A DNA stretch of 64,000 nucleotides from CAVQBJ01 sp963819075 (GTDB taxonomy: Bacteria > Actinomycetota > Thermoleophilia > Solirubrobacterales > Solirubrobacteraceae). Under the pieces are notes generated by a model. The model worked only from the letters and a program-made list of their open reading frames with translations. It was not told the origin of the DNA and did no database searches. The stretch is from assembly GCA_963819075.1 (NCBI GenBank), contig CAWFUP010000002.1, positions 186,001 through 250,000 on the forward strand, read 5' to 3'. This document shows positions 20,770 through 28,078 of the stretch, piece after piece. The first letter of the stretch is position 1. Every line of letters begins with the position of its first letter. Both the position numbers and the translations under genes were made by a program.

Positions 20770-21821
20770 CGGCGGGGTTTGCTCGTGATGATGGCGCTGG
20801 TCTGGCTTCCCTTCATCAGGGCTATCAACACATCCTTGGGGCGTCCGGTGCGCACACGAAAGGTGCGACGCCTGCTCAGCAGCGTGCGGGGTGGGTGATG
20901 AATGAACTGCAGCGTGACGCGTAGTCGTTCGCCCTTGGGCACGCGGCGCACCGTGATCGTGAGCACGCCGTGTTGCCAGCGTACCGCGAGCACTTTGGCT
21001 GCGGCGAGGGCCGCCTTTGGCTTGGCGACCACCGCGGGCGCGCTGGTCGTGGTGCTCGTCGATGTCGTCGTGGTCGTAGTTGTGGTCGGTGGTGGTTGGG
21101 GGATGTTGGCGTTGCCTTGCGTGACGATGGCGCCGAGGTTGTCGGCGTTGAACGCGGCCGCGACGTCGAGGAACCCGGCTTTCGCGGTCTTCAGCACGAG
21201 TGTCTCCGCGGCGCTGGCGGTCAGCTTTGGGTCATAGCTCATGAGAGCGACGATGACCGCCGCGGTGAATGCCGACGCCTGGGAGGTCCCCGAGCTGCCG
21301 AGCTGGGGCTGGTAGGTGTCGCTGAACGGATCGGCCTCGTCCAGGTTGCAGCCCGGCGCGTAGAGCGTGAGGCCCTGCGTAGCGCTGAAGGAGCAGACCC
21401 CGTTGGTCGGGTCGCCAGCGCCGACCGCGAGGATCCCCGCCTGCTGCGCGGGCCACTGCACCGCCCCGGGAGCATTGCCCGCTGCCGCCACGATCGCGAT
21501 GTTGTGCGCCGACGCGAACGCCACAGCGTCGGCGAGGTTCTGCACCTGATCAGGTGATGGCGGCAGCGTCGAGGTCAGCGACAGGTTGATCGCGTCGATC
21601 GGGTACTGGGCTTTCTCGGAGACGCACAGCCGGATTCCTTGGGTGTAGTTGTCGAATTCGTAGGTGGGTTCTTGGCCGGCGGGTGGGACGGCGGTTTCGC
21701 GGACGGAGACGATTTTGAGTTGGGGCCAGGCGCCGCGTAGGCCGATGCCGGCGCCGCCGGCGGTCATCGCCATCGTGGTGCCGTGTCCTTGGGGGTCGAC
21801 GTCGTCGTTGGTGGCGCCGTC
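20766..21821 (-). pseudogene. S8 (subtilisin-like) serine peptidase, N-terminus lost at the IS3 junction
   Basis: From the IS3 junction at 21822 downward it reads DGATNDDVDPQGHGTTMAMT, carrying the catalytic His. It continues AINLSLTST and IAIVAAAGN (oxyanion Asn), and the nucleophile block GSSGTSQASAFTAA. The catalytic Asp region, the propeptide and the signal peptide are absent. The apparent start MMHDPRVGVAP is antisense IS3 sequence. A Pro/Thr-rich linker and a C-terminal domain (VLTITVRRVPKGERLRVTLQ) follow. It overlaps the downstream Ig-like gene by 4 nt. Without Asp it should be inactive. Confidence 0.85.
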
Positions 21822-22310
21822 GAGATGGCCATCAGACGGCGCAACCCCGACGCGGGGATCGTGCATCACTCAGACCACGGCTCGCAATATACGGCTCTGT
21901 TGTTCAGCGCCCGCTGTGAGCAGGCCGGCGTCTCGCTATCGATGGGCTCGATCGGCGATTGCTATGACAACGCGGTCTGTGAGGCGTTTCACGCATCGCT
22001 GAAGAAGGAGCTCATCCACCGCCGCCCGTGGCGCACCCGCGCCGAAGCCAGGACCGCGATCTTCGAGTACATCGAGGGGTGGTTCAACCCGCGCCGGCGC
22101 CACTCCACCCTGGGCTACCTCTCACCCGAGCAATACGAGGCCGCCCACGCCGACCAGCTCCTCACAGCCGCTGCGGGGGCCGCATGAGACCGCGCCCGAC
22201 GGTCCTGCTACACCTCGCCCTACGGGCTCGGCTCCGCCAGGACCGTCGGAGCCAACCCATACCATCAACCAGACAAGAAACCCCGTGTCCACCAGACCGG
22301 GGGCGGCTCA
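21822..22310 (+). mobile_element. 3' fragment (489 bp) of a second IS3 copy
   Basis: Co-linear with 10731-11219 with no length difference but scattered substitutions, so it is a distinct copy. It encodes the last third of OrfB (VHHSDHGSQYTALLFSARCE to LGYLSPEQYE; stop at 22185-22187), retaining the second Asp and the Glu but lacking the first Asp. It includes the outer right end of the element and is followed directly by the second half of the CBS gene. Confidence 0.92.
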
Positions 22311-22840
22311 GTGGGGAATCCATTGCCATCGCCGCGCTGGGTTACAAGACTGAGCTGAGCGCGGCAACGATTCCCGTCACGCCAGTGCAGCTCGATGCCG
22401 ACCTCATTGCTCTGATTCCGGCGATCGTCGAGCATGGCTTCGTGTTCGTGCTTGCCGCTGACCGGACGGTCGCTGGGATCGTCACGACCGCGTCGCTCGC
22501 GAGGCCCTTCCTACTCTTGGGAGAAATTGAGCGCCGCCTGCGGCACGTTCTGACCTCGTGTTTCTGTACCGACGAGCTTGCCAGCATCGGCGACCCACAC
22601 GACGCTGATCGGAACATCGAGTCCGCGAACGACTTGACCCTTGGAGAGGTCGTTCGTTTCATCGAGGCGCCGGACAACTGGAGGAAGTTGGAGTGGCCGT
22701 TCGATCGCGTACCGGTAAGAAAGATGAAACCCTGCAACACGTCGCTCGTCGGCAGGCCGTCAGACTACGGTCGTCGTAGCAATGACGATCGGGTCGAGAC
22801 CCGGCGGCCGCACGCCGCGCTTCACGTCCAGTCTCGCTAG
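22311..22840 (+). pseudogene. CBS-domain protein, 3' half
   Basis: Directly after the IS3 end the frame reads GESIAIAALGYKTEL, then the second CBS module: IPAIVEHGFVFVLAADRTVA, GIVTTASLARPFLLLGEI. A helical region follows (RRLRHVLTSCF; LGEVVRFIEAPDNWRKLEWP). This continues the fragment ending at 9834. After about 22715 (PFDRVPV) family-like sequence stops and the frame drifts to a TGA/TAG near 22840, so the extreme C-terminus is also lost. Confidence 0.8.
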
Positions 22841-23083
22841 CTCCGTCACAACCAGCCGCGCACGCTCGTAGCGATGGTCTGTTATGCCCAACCGGCGAAA
22901 GCAGGTATGGAAGGCAGCCAGGAGTCCATCGACCTCATCGGCCTGCAATACATCGCTTTGCCGCTTTCGGGACTGCGTCGGAGGGGCGGGAGCAGGTATG
23001 TCGCGACCGCGACTCCGGCGACCTCGGCGGCGATGCGACGTATCACCGCCGGGCGATCGCGCTCTCTGCAGTGTGACGGTCAC
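22760..23083 (-). CDS. Doubtful small hypothetical protein
   Basis: 107 codons. The last 60 residues (EVDGLLAAFHTCFRRLGI, RYERARLVVTELARLDVKRG, LDPIVIATTTVV) look like an amphipathic helical protein, but the first 40 are Arg/Pro-rich and resemble noise. It overlaps the decayed tail of the CBS gene on the other strand. It may be the end of an older gene whose start was destroyed. Confidence 0.3.
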   Translation of the reverse strand: MTVTLQRARSPGGDTSHRRRGRRSRGRDIPAPAPPTQSRKRQSDVLQADEVDGLLAAFHTCFRRLGITDHRYERARLVVTELARLDVKRGVRPPGLDPIVIATTTVV

Positions 23084-23215
23084 GGCGCGTGATCGTCAGC
23101 GCAGGGGCCAGCCACCCGATCTGCCGGAGACGCGCGGCCGCGCGCCGAGGCGACCCGGCTGCGCCTGCAAGCGGTGCTCGGCAGCACCGATTCCACACTC
23201 ATAAGGAGAATCGGG

Positions 23216-23536
23216 ATGTTCAACCACAGGATCCGGGCCGCCGTCGTCGGTGCGGTCGCGGCGTGCAGCCTCGCGGGAGCGTGCGTGGCTCCGTCCGCAT
23301 CGCAGGCCCAGCCGGTCAACGGCTCAGGAGGCGCGAAGGGCTGCGCCGTCTTCAACGCGAGCACCGGCGAGAGCTCGACGGTGGCCGACGGGACGCTGAT
23401 CATCGCGGCCAGCGGGAGCATCTACAGGTGCTCGAACGGCACCTGGCTCAGGGTGGCGGACTTCGTGCGGCCCGGCCATCCGGCCGGGATCACCCCGCCG
23501 ATCGCAAGCGCCCCGTCGGTGCAGGAGCTCGGCTAG
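23216..23536 (+). CDS. Small secreted protein
   Basis: 106 residues from the ATG at 23216, with AAGGAGAA at 23203-23210 as a clear ribosome-binding site. The signal peptide is MFNHRIRAAVVGAVAACSLA with cleavage near SASQA. The mature part has two cysteines (KGCAVFNA; IYRCSNGTW) that could form a disulphide, and IYRCSNGTWLRVAD resembles short beta-strand motifs found at the start of actinobacterial collagen-like or phage-tail-like surface proteins. No family is assigned. Confidence 0.65.
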   Translation: MFNHRIRAAVVGAVAACSLAGACVAPSASQAQPVNGSGGAKGCAVFNASTGESSTVADGTLIIAASGSIYRCSNGTWLRVADFVRPGHPAGITPPIASAPSVQELG

Positions 23537-23599
23537 CAAACGGTGCAGCCGCTGCTTGAGTTGCAGGAGGACTCTGAGGCCGGCGGCAGAGCCGTCTCG

Positions 23600-23697
23600 C
23601 CGTCAACCGCGACCGCCATGCAGCGGCTGCCCGCCCGGCAACGCGCCGTCCTGCTGCTGCGCGACGTGATGGGCTGGAGTGCGGCTTCGGCTTGTCG
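23600..23697 (+). pseudogene. Remnant of an ECF sigma factor (region 4)
   Basis: A 30-residue stretch, AMQRLPARQRAVLLLRDVMG followed by WSAA, matches the sigma region 4.1-4.2 entry found in ECF sigma factors that read ...LPPRQRAVLLLRDVLGWSAAE. No sigma region 2 precedes it, and the sequence turns to noise afterwards. Confidence 0.6.
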
Positions 23698-23790
23698 CTC
23701 GATACGAGTTCCGAAATCCACCGGTGAATTCCGCCGGCTGGGCCGGTCTAGTGTGGCGTACACCATCGGACCACCGACTGGAGACCCACC

Positions 23791-24261
23791 ATGACCAATC
23801 CCGCACACCCCGGCCGCATGCTGTTCGTGAACATCCCCGTAGCGGACCTCGAGCGCAGCAAGGCGTTCTTCGCGAAGCTCGGGTTCAGCTACAACCCGAA
23901 GTTCACCGGCGAGACCGCCGCCTGCATGCTCGTCGGCGAGCACGCCTTCGTCATGCTGCTCAGCCGCGAGAAGTTCGCGGAGTTCGCGCATCTGCCGATC
24001 GCCGATCCCACCACGCACACGCTGGCGCTGTACTGCTTCAGCGTGTCATCCCGCGATGAGGTCGACGCGGTCAGCGCCGCTGCGCTCGCGGCGGGCGGCT
24101 CCGAGGCGGATGACGCGGAGGACCACGGCTTCATGTACTCACGCAGCTTCTTCGACCTCGACGGCCACGGCTGGCAGGTCATGTGGATGGATCCGGTGGC
24201 GGCGCAGCAGGGCCCCGAGGGGTTCGCGGCCTCCGCGCAGGACGCCAGCGCCCCGGCCTGA
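23791..24261 (+). CDS. VOC-superfamily (glyoxalase-like) protein
   Basis: 156 residues from the ATG at 23791. It opens with GRMLFVNIPVADLERSKAFF and FAKLGFSYNPKF, the first beta-alpha-beta-beta-beta module of the vicinal oxygen chelate fold. The second module ends in YSRSFFDLDGHGWQVMWMDP, where the D-x-D-G-x-x-W pattern precedes the metal-ligand strand. It belongs to the lactoylglutathione lyase-like/extradiol group of unknown substrate. It stands alone between an ECF remnant and a convergent membrane gene. Confidence 0.85.
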   Translation: MTNPAHPGRMLFVNIPVADLERSKAFFAKLGFSYNPKFTGETAACMLVGEHAFVMLLSREKFAEFAHLPIADPTTHTLALYCFSVSSRDEVDAVSAAALAAGGSEADDAEDHGFMYSRSFFDLDGHGWQVMWMDPVAAQQGPEGFAASAQDASAPA

Positions 24262-24336
24262 CCCGTCGGATCCACGGCGATGCGCTCGGTAGCCGTCTTC
24301 TGTCGCGCTCGCTCGTGATCGATCGGGCCGCGTCGC

Positions 24337-24672
24337 TCAGCGGGCGGGGGCTTCGCGACGGCGATCCCTGATCATGCGGCGCCCGACCGTGTCGCTCGTG
24401 GCGGTCGTGATCCAGATGATCAGCGTCGCGAGAACGTACGTCGAGGCGCCGTTGATGAACAGCCCGCTGACGATCGCGTTCACGATGATCAGCGAAACGA
24501 TCGTGGCGGCGAGGGCCAGCAGCCCGGCCAGCGCGACCGAGGGCTGGCGAACGAGCACGCGCAGAGCGAGCAGCTGGACCACGAGATGGACGAGCCAGAA
24601 GATAAGCGTCGCCTCGACGAGGGCGGTCACGTCGATCGAGAACTTGCTCAGCAGAGCGTTCGAGAGCAGCAT
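24337..24672 (-). CDS. Small integral membrane protein, 3-4 helices
   Basis: 111 residues from the ATG at 24672. Hydrophobic segments are VEATLIFWLVHLVVQLLAL, VALAGLLALAATIVSLIIV and YVLATLIIWITTAT, and the C-terminus is basic (RRMIRDRRREAPAR). The same frame stays membrane-like upstream (RFGIRFASSLVGIAVG) back to a TAG near 24736 but has no start codon there, so the first helix may be cut off by an indel. Resembles holin-like or small actinobacterial membrane proteins; function unknown. Confidence 0.6.
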   Translation of the reverse strand: MLLSNALLSKFSIDVTALVEATLIFWLVHLVVQLLALRVLVRQPSVALAGLLALAATIVSLIIVNAIVSGLFINGASTYVLATLIIWITTATSDTVGRRMIRDRRREAPAR

Positions 24673-24765
24673 TCCGACGGCGATCCCGACCAGGGACGAC
24701 GCGAAGCGGATTCCGAAGCGCGCGAGGATGGACCGATCCTACTCCCCGGCGCCTGGCCGCCTACG

Positions 24766-25545
24766 TCACCGCGTGGGTGTCGTATCGCACGGCGTTGGCC
24801 GGCCGAGCGTGTGCGCGATCCAGACGTTGGGCTCCCAGTAGGAGCCGGTGTCGCGGGAATGGTCGATGGTCAGCGGCGCGAGCCCACCGGGGAACGTGTA
24901 GTCGCCGTCGTCGGGAAACGGCATCCCGGTCCACCGCTGCCACTCGCCGATGGTCCCGGTGATTCGCATCGACCTCGGTGCTGGCTTGACGATCACGCCG
25001 CCGCGGCGCACATGCACCCGGATCCACGGATCGAACGGCTCGCCGCCGTCGGTGGTCCAGGTCACGTAGCGCTCGATCGGAGCGAGCGGGTACCGGTCCT
25101 TGACGCTCGGGCGGACCGGCGCAACGAGATGCGCGAGCTCGTGCCGGCGGCCGAGGTCGGTCATCGCATCGAGAATCCGCGCGGCGAGTCCGCGGCCCTG
25201 AAAGCGTGGCCGGATCTCGGCGGCCATCGCGCAGAGGGCCGTCGGTGCGACTCCACGCGCGTGCGCGTCGAAGGCGTCGACGAGCATCGCGTCGATGCCG
25301 GCCCCGAGACCGTCGGGCGTACCGTCCCAGCGGCAGGGAACGCTGTGTCCCTCGGCCACGACCTCGCCTTCGTCATCGTCGTAGAGCGCGAACTGGAACT
25401 CGGCAAACGCCTCGAACAGACAGGCCCAGTGGCTACTGAGCACATCCCCATGCCGGTTGTACTCCGGCCACACCTCCCGCGAGAGCGCGTCCGTCTCGTT
25501 CCACATCTCCGGCTGATCCGCGTAAAGCACGACGACCACCGCCAT
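24766..25545 (-). CDS. GNAT-family N-acetyltransferase
   Basis: 259 residues. The acetyl-CoA pocket motif A is visible as AMAAEIRPRFQGRGLAARIL (R-x-x-G-x-G/A), preceded by LYDDDEGEVVAEGHSVPCRW. The C-terminal half (YVTWTTDGGEPFDPWIRVHV; GGVIVKPAPRSMRITGTI) is a substrate-side extension seen in uncharacterised actinobacterial GNATs. It lies 41 bp downstream of the COG4705 membrane gene on the same strand, so they may be co-transcribed. Substrate unknown. Confidence 0.85.
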   Translation of the reverse strand: MAVVVVLYADQPEMWNETDALSREVWPEYNRHGDVLSSHWACLFEAFAEFQFALYDDDEGEVVAEGHSVPCRWDGTPDGLGAGIDAMLVDAFDAHARGVAPTALCAMAAEIRPRFQGRGLAARILDAMTDLGRRHELAHLVAPVRPSVKDRYPLAPIERYVTWTTDGGEPFDPWIRVHVRRGGVIVKPAPRSMRITGTIGEWQRWTGMPFPDDGDYTFPGGLAPLTIDHSRDTGSYWEPNVWIAHTLGRPTPCDTTPTR

Positions 25546-25586
25546 GGCCCCTCCCCTGATCCGGGCCTCGGCGTGCGCCAGCGGCC

Positions 25587-26435
25587 TCAGTCAACGCCCG
25601 GTGACGCGCCCTCCACCACGAGACGCCCCTCGTCGATCGCGCCCGGCACGCCGGCTTCGCTCTGCACGTCGCGGCGTGTGACCGACAGGTAGGCGACGAA
25701 GCCGACGATCGCCATCGTGAGCACGAGCGCGACCGGACCGTCGCCGAGGCCGAGACCACCGACGCTCTTCGGCTTGCCGAGCCAGTCGGCGATCGACGCG
25801 CCGAACGGGCGCGTAACCACATAGGCGAACCAGAAGGCGAAGATCGCGTTCCAGCCGAAGCGCCAGTAGCCGACGGCGGGGATGGCGATCACGCCGGCGA
25901 AGACGACCGCCGAGGCCAGGTAGCCGAGATGGAAGGTGATCGCCGTCAGGTCCCCAATCGCCGTGCCCATCGCGAATGTCGCCATCACGACTGCCCAGTA
26001 GAAGGCCTCCCGGCGAGGGCTGTCCACCGTGTGGATCGACAGCGTCTTCTCGGTGGACTGCCAGGCGGTGAACACGGCCGCGAGCGCGACGGCGTAGAAG
26101 ACGCTCGACGCCGCATAGGGGACGCCGAAGCGAACGTGGAGCACGTCGGCGGCCATCGTGCCGAACACGCCCACCCCGACCACGGCCGTCCAGTACGGCC
26201 AGGCCGAGTAGCGGCCGCGCGAGAACTGCCATACGAGCGCCACGAGGAAGCCGCTGAAGCCGATGAAGACGGCGACGACCGGGTCGATCGCGTGCACGAG
26301 ATAGTCCGACGTCGACTCGCCCATCGCGGTCGACAGCGCCTTAATGATCCAGAAGTAGGCCGTGATCTCCGGGACGCGCAGGGCGCCGCGAAGCGTCACG
26401 CGACTGAGGAGCGGTCGATCGCGCACAGGTGGCAT
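25587..26435 (-). CDS. COG4705-type integral membrane protein
   Basis: 282 residues with about eight hydrophobic helices. The opening VPEITAYFWIIKALSTAMGE plus STSDYLV is diagnostic for the uncharacterised membrane-anchored protein family COG4705, some members of which occur near metal or two-component genes. The pattern recurs in the second half (AMGTAIGDLTAITFHLGY), showing an internal duplication of a GE-S/T-D type motif. Divergent from the SDR gene across 82 bp. Confidence 0.85.
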   Translation of the reverse strand: MPPVRDRPLLSRVTLRGALRVPEITAYFWIIKALSTAMGESTSDYLVHAIDPVVAVFIGFSGFLVALVWQFSRGRYSAWPYWTAVVGVGVFGTMAADVLHVRFGVPYAASSVFYAVALAAVFTAWQSTEKTLSIHTVDSPRREAFYWAVVMATFAMGTAIGDLTAITFHLGYLASAVVFAGVIAIPAVGYWRFGWNAIFAFWFAYVVTRPFGASIADWLGKPKSVGGLGLGDGPVALVLTMAIVGFVAYLSVTRRDVQSEAGVPGAIDEGRLVVEGASPGVD

Positions 26436-26517
26436 CTTCGCATGGCGGCGTGGGAGAGGCCCCCAGACCCGCGGTCCGTCACGGACGTCACGATCCGCCT
26501 AGACTCCGTCCCCAGCC

Positions 26518-27282
26518 ATGAGCGACGTCGCGCTGATCACCGGTGCGTCCTCGGGGATCGGCGCCGAGTTCGCCAAACAGCTCTCGGGCGCCGGGTACGA
26601 GGTGATCCTCGTCGCCCGACGCGCCGAGCGCATGGACGAGCTCGCGCAAGAGCTCGCGGGACCGGCGCACGTCATCAGCTGCGACCTCGCCGCCCACGCG
26701 CACGAGCTGGCCGACGAGGTGGCCGCCCTCGGCCTGCAGGTAGACGTCCTCGTCAACAACGCCGGCTTCGGCACGCACGGGCGCTTCGCCGAGATCGACG
26801 CGGCGCGCGAGGCTGAGGAGGTGCGCCTGAACTGCGAGGCGCTCGTCACCCTCACGCACGCCTTCCTGCCGGGCATGCTCGAGCGCCGGCGCGGCGGCGT
26901 GATCACGGTGGCCTCGACCGCGGGGGCGCAGCCGCTTCCCTACGAGGCGACATACAGCGCGACAAAGGCGTTTGCGCGCGCGTTCAGCGACGCCCTCAAC
27001 GGCGAGCTGCGCGGAACCGGCGTGCGCGCCCTGTGCGTCAACCCCGGACCGGTCCCCACCGAGTGGCAGCAGGTTGCCGGCTACGCGCCGGACTACGTGC
27101 CGCCGGTGCCGGGGAAGATCTCCGCCGCGCAGGTGGCCAGCGAATCGCTGCGGGCCTTCGATCGCGGCCGGCGCACGATCGTCCCGGGGTTCGTCATCCG
27201 CTGGTACATGCGCCTCAACGCCCCGGCACCGCTACCGATCAAGCTGCGCGTCATCGAGCGCATGTACCGGCCGTCGCGGTGA
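26518..27282 (+). CDS. Short-chain dehydrogenase/reductase
   Basis: 254 residues from the ATG at 26518. Cofactor motif TGASSGIGAEFAKQL, NNAGFGTHG, catalytic Ser in VITVASTAGA, and the YSATK active-site Tyr/Lys (YEATYSATKAFARAFSDAL) are all in place. The R-R-A-E-R after strand 2 (VARRAER) suggests NADP preference. It resembles the SDR group near DltE/YqjQ-like oxidoreductases acting on ketones or fatty acyl compounds. The next gene begins 1 nt after its stop, so they form an operon. Confidence 0.9.
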   Translation: MSDVALITGASSGIGAEFAKQLSGAGYEVILVARRAERMDELAQELAGPAHVISCDLAAHAHELADEVAALGLQVDVLVNNAGFGTHGRFAEIDAAREAEEVRLNCEALVTLTHAFLPGMLERRRGGVITVASTAGAQPLPYEATYSATKAFARAFSDALNGELRGTGVRALCVNPGPVPTEWQQVAGYAPDYVPPVPGKISAAQVASESLRAFDRGRRTIVPGFVIRWYMRLNAPAPLPIKLRVIERMYRPSR

Positions 27283-27283
27283 G

Positions 27284-28039
27284 GTGACGGCTGAGCGCGC
27301 CGTCCGGGCGGTCGTGCGCGGCGACGTGCAGGGCGTCGGCTTCCGCGACGCGACGCTGCGCTGGGCACGCGCGCACGACGTATCGGGCTGGGTGCGCAAC
27401 GGCGACGACGGCACCGTGCAGATCCACGCCGAAAGCGGCGCGGCGGCGATCGGCGAGTTGCTCGCCTTCCTGCGGCGCGGCCCGCGGCTCGCGCGCGTCG
27501 ACGCAGTCGACGCCGACGACGTGCCGGTCGAGGGCCACGAGCAGTTCGCGGTGCGCGGCGTGAGCGCCGGCGCGTTCGTCGTGCAGGAGCACGCGGCGAC
27601 CGCGCATCACTTCGACCTGCGCCTGGAGGTCGACGGCGTGATGCGCTCCTGGGCGGTGCCGAAGGGACCGTCGCTCGACCCCGCGGCCAAGCGCCTCGCG
27701 GTACAGGTCGAGGACCACGCCATCGAGCACAACGCCTACGAAGGGGCGCTCGGGGAGAGCCGCGTGATCGTGTGGGATCGCGGCACCTACGAACAGGGCG
27801 GGCGCGTGCCGTGGCCGGAGGCGCTCGGCCGCGGCCATGCCGTGTTCGTGCTGCACGGGGAAAAGCTGCGCGGCGGCTTCGCCCTGCAGCGCACGCGCCC
27901 GGGCGCCAAGCCGCAGTGGCTGCTCGTCAAGCGCCGCGACGAGAGCGCCCGCCCCGGCTCGGACATCGTCGCCGAGCAGCCGCGCTCGGTCGTGAGCGGA
28001 CGCATGCTCGACGAGATCGCGCCGGCCGAACGGCCGTAA
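27284..28039 (+). CDS. Fusion: acylphosphatase + LigD-type 3'-phosphoesterase domain
   Basis: 251 residues from the GTG at 27284. Residues 1-85 are an acylphosphatase: RAVVRGDVQGVGFRDATLRW, with the phosphate-binding loop and catalytic Arg, then GWVRNGDDGTVQIHAES with the catalytic Asn. Residues about 90-230 are the phosphoesterase (PE) domain of bacterial NHEJ ligase D: FVVQEHAATAHHFDLRLEVD keeps the His-(x5)-His-x-Asp-x-Arg ligands, AVPKGPSLDP and VEDHAIEHNAYEG keep the later His, and GYALQRT-like GGFALQRT with WLLVKRRDE close the fold. The IPEGEYGAG loop common in LigD is replaced by a shorter GALGESR, and the Tyr after VEDH is His. No ligase or polymerase domain follows. It probably heals 3'-phosphate DNA or RNA ends; the role of the acylphosphatase part is unclear. 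Confidence 0.85.
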   Translation: MTAERAVRAVVRGDVQGVGFRDATLRWARAHDVSGWVRNGDDGTVQIHAESGAAAIGELLAFLRRGPRLARVDAVDADDVPVEGHEQFAVRGVSAGAFVVQEHAATAHHFDLRLEVDGVMRSWAVPKGPSLDPAAKRLAVQVEDHAIEHNAYEGALGESRVIVWDRGTYEQGGRVPWPEALGRGHAVFVLHGEKLRGGFALQRTRPGAKPQWLLVKRRDESARPGSDIVAEQPRSVVSGRMLDEIAPAERP

Positions 28040-28078
28040 TCCGATCAAGGGCGTCGCCGCGCGGCCGATCACCACGGC

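Noticed and set aside
20766..21869. Complete S8 peptidase starting at MMHDPRVG
   Set aside because: The first residues are the antisense of IS3 OrfB; the catalytic Asp region is absent.
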